NCBI GenBank assembly: GCA_009829735.1
Contig: CM020619.1
Coordinates: forward strand, 21,085,816-21,149,815
Length of the DNA: 64,000 bases
Source: Pyropia yezoensis
Lineage: Eukaryota > Rhodophyta > Bangiophyceae > Bangiales > Bangiaceae
Reading direction: 5' to 3'
Shown here: piece by piece, positions 11,312 through 21,976 of the stretch
How the letters are laid out: every line of letters starts with the position of its first letter
How positions within the stretch are numbered: the first letter of the stretch is position 1
Position numbers and translations under genes: made by a program
The notes under the pieces: generated by a model
Database searches by the model: none
The model's input: the letters and a program-made list of their open reading frames with translations, nothing else
Told to the model about the DNA's origin: nothing

Positions 11312-13660
11312 TCACAGCAACAGCACTCCCCAGTGGGTACCCCCGCTGCCCGAAGGAGGCCACTCACGCGCAGACGCGTACACCTCCATGCTCCACCGGT
11401 CGGCAATCTCGCGACGGTCAATCGCCTGGGTTACCTCAGTGCAAAGCTCCACGAGGATGCTGCGGCCAGCCTCCACTTCCTCCAGAACTATCTGGGGGCG
11501 GTCCAGCACACCACCGAAGCAACGCGCGGAACCAACCAGCGCAGCACCTGGGGGGATATCCCCCCAGCTAACAGAGAGACCCTCCCGCAGCTCGCGGGCA
11601 ACGATGGCGTCAACGCCCTCATACCATAGACGGGGACCCCCGTCAGGCATGATAGGGGCGGAAGGTGACACTGGCGCAGCCAGAGTAGCCACAGGAGCCG
11701 ACACGGCTACCACCGGAGCAGGTGCCGCCCGATACGAGGCCCGGTCGGACCCCACGGAAGGGGCTCCACCGTAAAACCGGCGGGACTCCGCCCGGCGACG
11801 GGACACCTCACGCTCCCCACCCGTAGAGTCCCACTCTCGGGGACGACGGCCATTACTCACCGGTATCGGGTTGGAGAACCACGGAGCCAAGACCTGGAGA
11901 GGGTCATGGATAATCATGGGAATATCCAGGTCAGGAACAGCCTCGGTGGATGCCCACTCACGGTAACTGGGCTCACCCGGCTGAGTACGCCGGATGCGCA
12001 ACGAGTGACGAGGCAAGGGGGCAGCCCCAGCCTGCGGATCCCGGTACGGGGGAAGGGTCATCACCCCAGCCGAGTTCACGGCATCGTGAACGGCCAGGAG
12101 GGCCTCGAACTCCCGGGCCAACCCGGTCTTGGCAGCAATCATGTCTACGCCCAGCTGCCCGATAGACCGACGGACACCCGTCGGAAGATGAAACAGCCGC
12201 CCCTGCCGACGGACGGACAGCAAGAAGGAGGAAGCCTGCCCGAGGGTAACCTCGAGGGTGAAGGTCCCCTGCAACGGGTGCACAGGCCGGGGGGCCAGCA
12301 CACTACCGAAATATCGGAGACAGGAGCCGGTGTCAAACCGGAAAGCCGGGGCGGGCTCCCGCCCCTCCTGCCACAGAGGCGGGCGCACGGGAGTGTACAC
12401 CGGCGAGCGACCGTTACCGATCTGCAACGCACACGTTATAATGGTGCGGAACGCATCCGCCATGACACCATGGTTGCGTCGCCAGCTCGACGCCGACTTC
12501 AGCCCCGCCATGGGCGGGTGCGGAGCCGGCAGCGTCAGATACGGGGATACCCCCGGGAAGTACTCAAACCCGGGATACCGACCGGTATCGGCCACCGCCT
12601 GCCCGAACGCCACAGGAGCCACCGCAGACGCAACCCCCCCAGCGCCAGCCGGGTAGTCAACCTCCCGCTGCAACGCGGGGGCAACCAAGTCGCATATCCC
12701 GAAGGCGGGGTCGAGAAAGACTTCACTCCGCCCCACCCGGGTGCGCCAGAGCTGCGCAAGCCGGTCGTCCAGCTGACTCAGGATTCAATGATGCTCCACC
12801 CGGACCGCAGACCCGAGTTGGGAGCGGGAGTTGGCGCGCTGGTTGACCAGCCGCGCCAACTCCCGCTCCCAACTCGGGTCCAACTTGATACGCCGGGAGG
12901 ACCCTCCACGGTGACTCGGTGGGTGGAAGTCCACCCGCATCCGCCCAGCGGAGTCTATGGACTCTTGTACGGTGAGGCCTCGGACCCGAGCCACCAAGTC
13001 GGTCACCGACATAGAGGGGTGGCCCGCCACCAAGGCGACGCCGCCACCAAGCGGGGCAACCCGGGCGGGCCCAGGAAGAATCGGCGGCGCCGGGGGAAGC
13101 CCCACCGGCAGATGGGCCGGCGCCGCAGGAGCACGGGGGCGAGGAGAAAGAAGAAGGGCGGGCGCCCGCCCGGAGTAGCTCCCGAAGTCCACCGCCATCG
13201 GGGAAGGGCCCGACGAAGGCACAACGGGGGCGGAGGGGGTAGACCCGTCAACCACCCCCGCGGACGGACCACCAACCGGGCGGGAACCCGCGCAGTCTTG
13301 ACCCGCCGCCCCGGCCGGAGTGCCGCCACGACCGTCGGAAGCGGCGGCAGCACCTTTTTGAGAAAGAGCCACGCGGGCACCGGCGACAGGAGCCAACCGG
13401 GCCGCCGGTGGGGTAGGAGTAGAAGCCGCCACACGCGGTTGACCGCCTCCCGACGGAGCCGTCGTGCCGCTGCAGACGGACGACAACCCACCCGGCGCGC
13501 CTTCCGCAGCCACACGGACGGTCACCCGACCGTCGTCGTCCGACAAGCTCGCCAGGAAGCACTCGGCAGCGGTGGCGGAGACGGGAACGTCGTCCTGCAT
13601 CACCTCCTCCTCCTCAAGCAGGAGGTCGTCCTCGCCCCCGGGCACCTGGGTGTCTAACAT
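11312..13660 (-). pseudogene. Antisense ORF (aORF) of element 1, one in-frame stop
   Basis: Large frame on the strand opposite gag-pol, between pol and the 3' LTR. From ATG at 13660 it spans 783 codons. TGA at 12785-12787 is the only interruption, consistent with a CGA-to-TGA change. The frame is in fact open up to 14254, just inside the 3' LTR, but the first convincing ATG is followed by an acidic stretch (DDLLLEEEE) typical of a real N-terminus. The N-terminal third is Ala/Pro/Gly-rich. The remainder has balanced globular composition, with a segment of the pattern RRxG-x4-LP-x6-IxxL that also occurs in the aORFs of elements 2 and 3. No known domain recognised. A 583-codon frame on the plus strand (11906-13657) overlaps it but is Arg/Gly/Pro-rich and looks like a shadow. 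Confidence 0.72.
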
Positions 13661-14234
13661 GGTGGATCCGGGGTAGCAGGGGCGCCCCGCGCCATGAAAG
13701 CCGCAGCCAGCTCCTCCCGGTACAAAGAGCGCTCGCGGACGAGCCAGGGAAGCGCGGGAACCCGCGCCTATGACCACACGCTCAGCACGAGCGATACGGC
13801 AGCGCGGGACGACCCGCGCTAGCCGAGCTACGAGGTCGCTCCACCCAGGCACCTGGGTCGGGGCCACGCCCCCCCACACGGGGTAATCTAGGGAGGTCAC
13901 CCCACAACCGCCCCCACGCAACGCGGGCAGCCCCCGCCCCGACTCACTCGTCCAAACGAGAGGGGCCTCCCTACCACCAGGCGCCTGGTGGCGGATCCGC
14001 TTGCACCACCCCTCGGAAATGGGGGTCGTGAACAAAAACCCGCATCGGGAACTCAACGGTCCGGAAAACGGATCGTGTGTGTACCACACAAAGGGGGGCA
14101 CCCCCCTCAGACAACCCCGAAAAGATGTTTCTGTCGCGACAGGGCGTAAAGCCCCACACGACTGATAAACGGTCGCGCGACCCACTTCCATTCGGACACC
14201 CGAATGCAACTCGACCCGAGGACGGGCCGAATCT

Positions 14235-14244
14235 AAGGGGGGGA
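14235..14244 (+). other. Polypurine tract of element 1
   Basis: AAGGGGGGGA lies two bases upstream of the 3' LTR, the expected place for plus-strand priming. Confidence 0.8.
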
Positions 14245-14246
14245 TA

Positions 14247-14608
14247 TGTAGCAATATGGATGACCGTATTGTGACCCTAATACAGGGGGACTACGTCTAA
14301 CCCTTAACTTTCAATTTGGGAGTCCGTATTGGTCACGGTATCTTTATGTTACGTATGACCAGAGGGACTTGCATCTTGGGGTGGAGGGTAGTTAGTAGTG
14401 TCTCCGAGGGTTTATGACGAGGGGGCCGGCGGCGAATCCAACGCTGGCCATGGTAGAACAACAAACCCCTCCCATGTGGGCTCCCATCTTGGTCCCGTGG
14501 CTTGCGCTCCAAGGACAGCAACCTTGGCCTCCCGGTGACGTTGGTGCCGATCCCCCTTGGTGAGTGTTCCCTGAGAGTGGACGTGCAGCGGATACCTATT
14601 GTGCTACT
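14247..14608 (+). repeat. 3' LTR of element 1
   Basis: Same length and content as 3940-4301 apart from scattered substitutions. Followed by the target duplication GCGGC. Confidence 0.93.
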
Positions 14609-15197
14609 GCGGCCGCTGCTGGCATCTCTGCCGCCACCGCCACCATGGCGGCGGTGGCGGCGTGCAGAGAAACTGTGGAGCCATGTGCTCCCTCGCCCGT
14701 GTGGACTGCTCCCCGTGCACGTCCCCCTCCAGGAACCGCAGCGCAGTGACAGAATAAAGGAGAGTGTGTGTGTCTACTGTCCCGTGCACCCCGGGCCTGG
14801 TCCCCGGGGCGCGCCTCTCTAATACCCTGGTCGGCGACGACCGCCCGTCTGGCGTCGGCCACCGCGCCGGGCCTGCTCGTATAGCTGCCCCCCTCCCCCC
14901 TCAGTCGGTGTCCCTGCCTGCCGGCAGCCTGTGGCCAGCTGGCTGCCGCACTCCGCGGCAGGCTCCCCCGTCCATCCGTACGATGGGTCGGGGCCTGCGC
15001 AAGTCCCGGGCCGCTTCCGCCTGCCTGTGTGGCGGGGGAGCCTTGGACTGCCCGTATGGTCGGCCCGCCGCCCCGCCCCGCCGCCGTCCGCGTTGTGGCT
15101 GGGGTGGCTCCGACCACCCCCAGCCGTCCGTCGTGTGGCTGGGGTGGCTCCGTCCTTGGCGGGTGGGGGCCACTCACCGCCTACCCCGCCCAGGTGC
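14609..15197. other. Host remnant between elements 1 and 2
   Basis: 589 bases of high-GC sequence with no recognisable gene. AATAAAG occurs at about 14754 and a TGGCTGGGGTGGCTCCG repeat is present twice around 15095-15150. Before the insertions this segment joined 3939 on the left and 33968 on the right. Confidence 0.5.
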
Positions 15198-15666
15198 TGT
15201 GGCAGAACTGGCCCCACGCAGAGAGGCAGAGCGCGCCATACTGGGACGGGGGACAACTGGTCAGACCCGTTCCTCCCTTTGCATTTGATCCCGAATTTCC
15301 CTCAGTCAGAGATACTTCGCTTGATAGTACATCCAACATGAATTTGAGGGTTTTCTGCATTTTATCGTCTTGAATTTTCGTGTGGCCCGGTGGGCAGGTG
15401 CTGGGGCGGGAGATTCTGAGTGGCGAGATTCTGAGGGGACCCTGGGGGGATAAGGGGAGGGACAGCGGGGCTTGGCCCTGCTTCCCCGTCCCGACCAAGA
15501 CACTGTTGGCCCACACACCATCTTCTTGTTTGTCAGTGGGGGGATTGCCCCACAACAGGGACAGCGTGTGTGCGATTTGCACTTCTTCCGGTTCCCCCGA
15601 CACGGGAGGCAGCCCTTGCGCACCGCTTCAACTTGGGTGCCGTGTGTGCAAGAGGTTTTTGCCACA
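15198..15666 (+). repeat. 5' LTR of element 2
   Basis: 469 bp with TGTGGC...GCCACA ends. Matches 33495-33962. The second half is also closely related to the LTRs of element 3, whereas the first (U3-like) third differs, so elements 2 and 3 are sister subfamilies. Confidence 0.93.
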
Positions 15667-15668
15667 TT

Positions 15669-15684
15669 TGGTGGAGCAGCAGGG
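15669..15684 (+). other. Primer binding site of element 2
   Basis: TGGTGGAGCAGCAGGG two bases after the LTR, the same 16-mer as in elements 1 and 3. Confidence 0.8.
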
Positions 15685-15784
15685 ATAGAGGTATACTTTA
15701 TCTCCGGGTGCACCCGGGTGTATGGGGCCCTCTGTCTCAGAGGAACGGTGGTCTTGGACTGTGTCGTGCGGATCGTTAGCAAAC

Positions 15785-18308
15785 ATGGCTGGATCGGACC
15801 CCCCGTCGTCCGGGGAGTACACGGGTGACGCACGTACTCTAGTGCCGTTGAACACTGGTGAGACACAGGTAGGTGTACCAAAGGTCACAGAGGGACTAGA
15901 GGTCCCTCAAGCCAGCAGGACTGGGAGTATGGGCGGGCAATTGGCCACCCGGACTCAGTCGGGAGCTCATTCGGGTGACACCCCCGATGATGGCGGGCCG
16001 AAGTCCGGCCACCGGGGTATACACTGTACGGGAACGTCCCAAGGTGAGAGGACTGTCCCCGCGGGATCTACTCGGGCTGGAGCCAGCTTTGGCATGGAGC
16101 CATCGCCAACTAGGCTTTTGGAGGACGGCGGACCTCCGTCGGTCGGTGATGGGTGTGGTATAAAACTCCATCCTCTCAGACACATGTCAATATCCCTCGG
16201 GGGAAAGGGACAGGCAACACAGAAAGGGGAACTACAAGAGTGGTATGCCTGTTGCCTCACGTTTCTGCTGGCAGAGCCAACAGATACGCACGGTAGTGCA
16301 CACGGGTAAGAGAAAAGCAAACGCGCCGTTGCCTTTTTCCCTGAGGGCGCGGGCCAAGGGCGCCTCGCTGTCCCTCTTAAGGTGCATCTGGGGGAGCTTC
16401 GGCACGTTTTCCAGGTAGCCCCCCCCCCTACCCCCGAGTGGCCCCGACCCGAGTCTAACCTCGTCAGGTCGGAGGCCACTATCACTACTTATTCTATTCT
16501 CACTCACCAATCTCACACCCAAACTCTCTCACAGCAAGTCCCTCACAAATATGCAAAAACCCATCAGAAGTCCCTCTCTCACGTGTGGGCAGCATAGTCC
16601 ACCGCATCCCAGAGCAGGGCACGGGCCAAGGCCGCCAACCATCCCCACCCGGCGGGCGTGTCCTGGCACCTGGTGCCCCCTGGTCGCCATCCCGGGTCGG
16701 CGCCAAGTCAGGGACAGGGATGGTACAATGGGCTCGCGCCCTCGTCCTCGGTTGAGACCCCTGAGGATCGTGGTTTCGCCTCAGGTGGACTCCCGGAGGC
16801 TGACCGAGACTCAACTGGAGTCGAGAATCCTCTCCTGGCAGAAACTGTCCGTCGGGAGGCGACCGATGTGTTGCGGCAGGCTTTGCCGGAACTAGTGGTC
16901 TTGATGACGAATACCATATGAAGTCAGATTGTGGCGAGTTTGCCACATGGTCTCGATGTCCAGACCGGAGTGGGGCTCTCGAGCCCGCAGACGCAGGGAA
17001 CGCTACACCCTACGCCTGTAGTGGGGCGTCCCGAACAGGGACCAACCCCTGTGACTCCCAACTTGGGAACCACGGGGACGTCAGCAGGTCGAACGCCGAA
17101 TACAGGGGCGTCTCCTGTAGAGATACCGGGAGATCCACCTAGCCCGCCGGTGATGACGGCAGAGACGGGTCAGGTCACCCCTCTTGAACAGCGGCTGTTT
17201 CCTCAACGTGAGGTGCCGCCCAAGATCCAGGTAGCCAACCCGGTCTACCCGGGTATCTTTGACTGTGAGGCCTATGCCCAGAACAACAAGTCAGGGTTGT
17301 GTGGCCCTGTTCAGGCCCGAGGTGGGGGCCGTGCCAAGAAGAACGAAACTCACACTTTCGGGCACAAAGCGGAGTGGGATGGATCTCCCCCCCTCCGTGT
17401 CTTTGAGCTCCTACGTTCCTTTACAAAAGCCTGTGACGACAATGCCATAAGTGAAGGCATGGCTATCTACATGGTACAGGAACTCACCCAGGGCGGCCTA
17501 CGGGCAGAAATTATGTCCGTCATGCCCAGTTCCTCAAGTGGATGAGCTGGTGAGGTGACGTCCTACCTAGAGCTCATACAGTGGTTGTTGAGGGCTATGG
17601 TTGATGAAGCCGCGTTGGCTTCTCAAGTCGAGGAGTTTACGCAGGCGCACCAGGAGGAGAAGGAGGACGAGTTGTCCTTCGTGGACCGAGTCCGTAAAAA
17701 AAGTGATCTCTGTGGCTTTCTTTATCCACAAGCTATGGTGAAGAGTTGTTTCGAGGAGGAACTTCATTGGTTGGTCCGTATGGAGACCCGGGATCATGAT
17801 ACCTCCCGGGCGACACTGGCCGAGTTGGCCAGGCTTGCCTACCGCAGAGGAGAGGCTTATCGCAAGCTGCGAGATGAGCAACGCCAAGAACGGCAGGCCG
17901 AGTTGGCCAAGGAAAGAAAGGAGGCTCGTAAAGCCAAAGAGCTACGGGAGGCCCGCCGGATCCGTAAGGATAAGATGGTAGCCGCCGTGGGAAATTCCCA
18001 AGGCAGCCGCTCGAGTTCCCAAGTCGGGAAGACCCTCCCGGTAACGGAGAATCGGTGTTGGAACTGCAACGCTGATGGACACTGGGCGTACGACTGCCCC
18101 ATGTTGAGTAAACGCATTCAACAACTTGTTAAGAATGCAAGCAAGAAGACGGCAAAGAGCGGAAGTACGCTCGCGCCGCGAGGGGAGTGCGCGGCCGGTG
18201 GTGGCTGCGTCCACACCCTCGGCGGAAGAGGCGGACACGTCGTCCTCGGACTTGTCATCCTCCCCTTCGCCTTCTGACTCTGACGCCAAGTCGGCGGGAA
18301 ACGAGTAA
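15785..18308 (+). pseudogene. gag: gag of element 2, broken by a solo LTR, two stops and a frameshift
   Basis: Starts at ATG 15785, matching the start of element 3 gag. The frame is interrupted by a 574-bp solo LTR at 16154-16727, by TGA at 16919-16921 and 17543-17545, and by a one-base insertion near 18125-18140 that moves the last part into another frame. The central capsid-like region (about 17200-17560) and a CCHC knuckle (C-x2-C-x4-H-x4-C, about 18056-18100) are recognisable. The tail is Ser/Asp/Pro-rich (TPSAEEADTSSSD) and ends G_GGA_AAC_GAG_TAA. Removing the solo LTR and one target copy restores colinearity with element 3 gag at this point. Confidence 0.88.
16154..16727. mobile_element. 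Solo LTR inserted in gag of element 2
   Basis: 574 bp starting TGTGGT and ending GGTACA, flanked by perfect 5-bp duplications ATGGG (16149-16153 and 16728-16732). The homologous gag of element 3 lacks this sequence at exactly this point. The content is unrelated to the other LTRs in the window. It is most likely the product of LTR-LTR recombination of another LTR retrotransposon. Orientation is unresolved: TATAAAA lies right at the left end, an odd place for a promoter on the plus strand. Confidence 0.88.
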
Positions 18309-18352
18309 CCGCTGGAGCTGGTCGTCCGAAGCTCACAACGGCAGCCTCGGCC
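18296..18352 (+). promoter_or_regulatory. Programmed -1 frameshift signal, element 2
   Basis: GGGAAAC at 18296-18302 in gag frame as G_GGA_AAC, then GAG and TAA (18306-18308). A six-base spacer leads to a stem: CCGCTGGAGCT (18309-18319) can pair with AGCTC and CAACGG (18330-18341) with one mismatch and one bulged A. Loop bases GGTCG can pair with CGGCC at 18348-18352 through one G-U, giving an H-type pseudoknot. The pol frame on the other side is -1, as required. Confidence 0.78.
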
Positions 18353-19117
18353 AAGTGGGTCCAGAGGAAAAAGCAACCATGTCGCATAGTGCGTCGACCC
18401 AAAGGGTTCCGCCCACCTCGGGTAGGACTGCCTGAGAACGTCAACCCAAGTCGGGTCATCGCTGTGCTGACCGGAGAGAACTTCCAGGTGGCTGGCCGGG
18501 GGCAAATAGCCCCAGGCCGTGCGTGTTGCGCCCGTATTGTACTGGATGCTGGCTCAGGCGCATCCTTGATTCGAAAGTCGCTGATACCCAAGGAAGTGGA
18601 ACTCCAACGTTGGAGGTCCAGGGCTAACTATATGATCGACATCAATGGTAGGATACTGCCCATTGTGGGTGCCATGATCCTGCCAAACAGGCTGGGGTCC
18701 CATGAGGTCAACGTGACTTATGGTGTGGTTGAGAACATGTCGGTGCCCCTGCTTCTGGGCACCCCGTATGTGGTGACCCAGGTGCCTTTGATTTGTGGCC
18801 CTGAGTACTGGGTTAAGTTGATGAATGGGGAAACTATCCCCACCCTTGGTAAGGGGAAGTCTGTGGCTCCTGTGGCAGTATCACAGTCGAAGCCTGTTTG
18901 CTCGGTCAGAGAAGGGTTTTCCTGCTACCTTGCGTCTGGCCCGTAAAACCACGCTGCCTCCCCACTCGGTGGCACAAGCTGACGTTGTAACTGATTACAT
19001 GGGGAACGGGTTGGTGCACTCTAACCCCCGTCTTGCTCGTGAGCACAAAGTGCATGGTGCCCTTAGCACGATGGACTCCAAAGCCGGAGTCCCGTGGATG
19101 GTCCATGTGTTGAGCCT
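18303..19117 (+). pseudogene. pol: pol of element 2, part 1 (protease and linker)
   Basis: Protease region in the -1 frame relative to the gag end. The catalytic motif reads DAG instead of DTG (GAT GCT GGC, near 18545), so the protease should be inactive. A one-base insertion near 18912 shifts the frame. The frame then continues to 19117, where element 3 is inserted, and resumes at 28491 in the codon that reads Asn-Leu before insertion. Sequence matches element 3 pol closely. Confidence 0.88.
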
Positions 19118-19586
19118 TGTGGCAAAAACCTCTCGCACACGCGACACCCAAGTTGGGGCGGTGCGCAAGGGCTGCCTCCCGTGTCGGGGGAACCGGAAGA
19201 AGTGCAAGTCGCACACACTCTATCCCTGTTGTGGGGCACTCCCCCCACTGACAAACAAGAAGATGGTGTGTGGTCCAACAGTGTCTTGGTCGGGACGGGG
19301 AAGCAGGGCCAAGCCCCGCTGTCCCTCCCCTTATCCCCCCAGGGTCCCCTCAGAATCTCGCCACTCAGAATCTCCCACCCCAGCACCTGCCCACCGGGCC
19401 ACACGAAAATTCAAGACAATAAATGCAGAAAACCCTCAAATCCAAGTTGGATTTACAACTAAGCTAACTATCCCAATTTTAGGGAATATGGATCCAAATG
19501 CAGGGGGAGGAACGGGTCAGGCTAGTGGCCTGCCGCCCCTTGCATGGCACGTGTTGCCCCCCTACCTGGGGGTCAATACTGCCACA
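19118..19586 (-). repeat. 3' LTR of element 3
   Basis: Near-identical to 28022-28490. It precedes the antisense ORF at 19923 in that ORF's reading direction, so an antisense promoter in or near this LTR could drive it. Confidence 0.94.
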
Positions 19587-19599
19587 CTCCCCTCTCCTC
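19587..19599 (-). other. Polypurine tract of element 3
   Basis: Minus strand reads GAGGAGAGGGGAG directly against the 3' LTR. The same 13-mer sits against the 3' LTR of element 2. Confidence 0.85.
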
Positions 19600-19922
19600 A
19601 GTTCCGACCGACCCGGTCGGCCCTGTGAGGGGGTGCGTAAACGCATGTCTCGGCGTTTGGGGCGCGACTTGCTGTCCCCCAGCGTACGTAACGTGGACGT
19701 GGAGGCGGTCACGTTGACCGCCCCTCTCCTCAAGCTTGCCCACTCGGCAGCTTGCTCTCCCCGGTTCTTACTTCACCATCACCAACACATCCCCTTCACC
19801 TTCCCCTTGGCTGCCCCACGCTGGGGAGGCCACCCATATACCCACGATCCGAGCCCCCCTCAACTCGAGACGGGTCTCGTGCCGCTGCAACCAGGGGGTC
19901 TCTCCCTAACTTGAGGAGAGCC

Positions 19923-21865
19923 ATGGCGACCCCGGTGGTGGAGACTGACTCTCTTGACGAACGCATGGAGGACACCTTCTACGGTGCAGTGCCCGCCGGG
20001 ACTTCCGGCGGGGGCTCCGCGATTGCTCCGGGGGACGGGACTCCCGCGTCTTCCGGCTTTTGGCTGACGGCGGGATCTCCCCCGGAAGCGGGCCAAGTCG
20101 TCCCACGTGAGGCCCTGGGGCGGTGGTTCTACCCCGGTTGGCCTCTGTACGAGGAGGGGTTGACTGTTCTTCGCTGTGGCCGACTTGGCACAGCGATCGG
20201 TCGGGTATGGGAACGCCTACGGGAGAAGTATCCCCGTATGGTCGGGTTCCCTGCCGGCTTCAGGACGGACCAGTTGCCTTCCTGGACAAAGAGGAAGTCG
20301 AAGACGTACAGCGAGCCAAGGCCATGGTGGACCGCGGGGGAACTATCCCGGGTCCCGGCGACTTGCCGACCTTTACCTGGGACGCGGTGGCAACTCGCCC
20401 CCCGTACCTTCACGAGGCCGATCCGCACACTCATCACTTTGATGTGCGGATGGAGAAGCACATCCGGCGAGGTCCCTACTTGGTGACCTCGGCTCAACTT
20501 GAGTTTCCGCAGCAGTCCGCTGCCAGTAAGGAGCAGTGTTACCCGAAGAAGCCCGAGTGGTGGCCTCAAGTTAAGGTCCCCTACGGGTTCCCTGCGTTGC
20601 TACCGCGGTTACTCAACCACTTCGGCTCCGTCATGTTGACGGCTGGCCCTGATCACCTGGTGTGGGCCATGTTGGCCACCCAGTGGCTCCTCGAGGTCAT
20701 GTCGACCTGGGTGTCTTGTGTTCAGCGGCGGGGAATGCTCTGGCATCTGCCCCTTCGGCTTATCCAAGGTTTGGAACAGCTCACCCCTCAGCTAGTTGCT
20801 GAGGGGTGCTCATCAGGACAACTCACTTTACTTGAGGAGATGCTCCGCCTCCACAAGTTCATCGAGTGGGAGAGTATCGAACACAAGTTGCGCCACCCCC
20901 CCCGCGGGCCCAAGGACGATGGCGCACTTCGCCAGTTCGTATGGGTCGCTCGTGAACTTCACGACGGCCGCGTGGTGCTACGAGAGAGGCTGGGCATCGG
21001 GGACTACCTGTATGCCCCGGGGGTGGATCGCCACACTGCGCCGCCCACGGACAAGGCCATAGTAATGGCCGTGCCCTCTCACGATGACCATATGACTCAA
21101 CCCACTGCGGGGGCCCCGAGTAGGGGTCGCAGTTACACTCGGGCACCGCCGCCTCGGCGTGCCCCTCCACTTCCTCCTGTCCCCTACCAGCCATACGGGG
21201 ACATCCCGATTAGCGTGGCCGTTGAGTCGTCCACCCCGGCGTCCCCCATCTTGGGGGCCACCCTTCTGACGGTTTACGCCAAGTTGGTATTACAGGCCAC
21301 GCCTCTGACCTCAGAGATGATGATCACCACGTTGGTGCGCACCATTTCTTGGTTGGCCGCGTCGACCGCATCCCTCCAGGCCTCCGAGACTCCTCAACTT
21401 GAGGAGCGCGTTCGTACTGCGGTGGCGACCGCGAGTTGCGAGTCGGTGGCGGGGTTTATGACGGCCGAGTTGGCTCGCATCGGGGCTATTGTGCCCCAGC
21501 CAGCCCCACTTGGGCGTGGCAAACGTCGGGCGAGCCGGGCATACTCGCCTCCTCGCCGTCGTCGCCGACGCTCGCGGCGCTCTCCCTCCGTATCGGAAGA
21601 CGAGTTGTCTTATTCCGTCTCGGAGTCCTCTACTCCGTCAGAGTCGGAGTCGGTCCGCCGTCTGCGTCGCCAACTTGCGCGCAAGACCAAGCAGAAGGGT
21701 AGCCGCGGTCGTCGCCACTTGCGCGACCGTGAGGGGCGCGACGGTTCCGACTTGGAGCCGCCTGCCCCGCCGACTGGTGGGGAGCGTTATCGGCGTGGAT
21801 CTCGCCGCTCGCCTCCACGTGAGGGCGAGGGCCGTGGGGCTGGAGAGTCTAGCATGCATGCCTAG
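19923..21865 (+). pseudogene. Antisense ORF (aORF) of element 3, one frameshift
   Basis: About 647 codons on the strand opposite pol, starting at ATG 19923 in good context (GAGCCATGG) and ending at TAG 21863-21865, 111 bases before the pol stop, tail-to-tail. A one-base deletion near 20272 splits it, judged against element 2. Acidic N-terminus with SLDERMED. The middle (about residues 180-380) is helical and rich in Leu/Trp, with RRGMLWHLP, GLEQLTP and HKFIEWESIEH. The C-terminal quarter is Arg/Ser-rich (RRRRRRSRRSPS), suggesting nuclear or nucleic-acid binding. No known family recognised. The frameshift could be a sequencing error, because both flanking pieces are clean. Confidence 0.78.
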
Positions 21866-21976
21866 TTGGCAGCTGCCTTTGTTGTGAGAGTGTGAGGGTT
21901 AGGGGTGTAGTTAAAAGCCACTCTGCGTACCACTTCGACTTGAAGCACTCTCTTGCCACTGTTACCCGGCCTTCCC
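21866..21976. other. Intergenic spacer between convergent aORF and pol, element 3
   Basis: 111 bases holding CACTTCGACTTGAAGCACT, an imperfect inverted repeat that could act in 3' end formation for either transcript. The homologous spot in element 2 (31671-31759) keeps a similar sequence. Confidence 0.4.

Larger units (their letters stand above)
3940..14608 (+). mobile_element. Ty3/gypsy chromovirus element 1, full length but defective
   Basis: Bounded by two 362-bp LTRs starting TGTAGC. The 5' LTR ends GCTACA; the 3' LTR ends GCTACT at the same point. The host repeats GCGGC at 3935-3939 and 14609-14613, a 5-bp target duplication typical of Ty3/gypsy integration. Order inside: PBS, gag, -1 frameshift site, protease, reverse transcriptase, RNase H, integrase, chromodomain, then a 2.3-kb antisense reading frame, polypurine tract and 3' LTR. 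The 10.7-kb length is large for Ty3/gypsy, and the antisense frame accounts for much of the excess. The LTR pair differs at roughly a dozen positions, so this is not a very recent insertion. Confidence 0.93.

Noticed and set aside
11906-13657. 583-codon plus-strand frame in element 1
   Set aside because: Arg/Gly/Pro-rich shadow of the antisense ORF; the minus frame has the more normal protein composition and an equivalent in the other elements.
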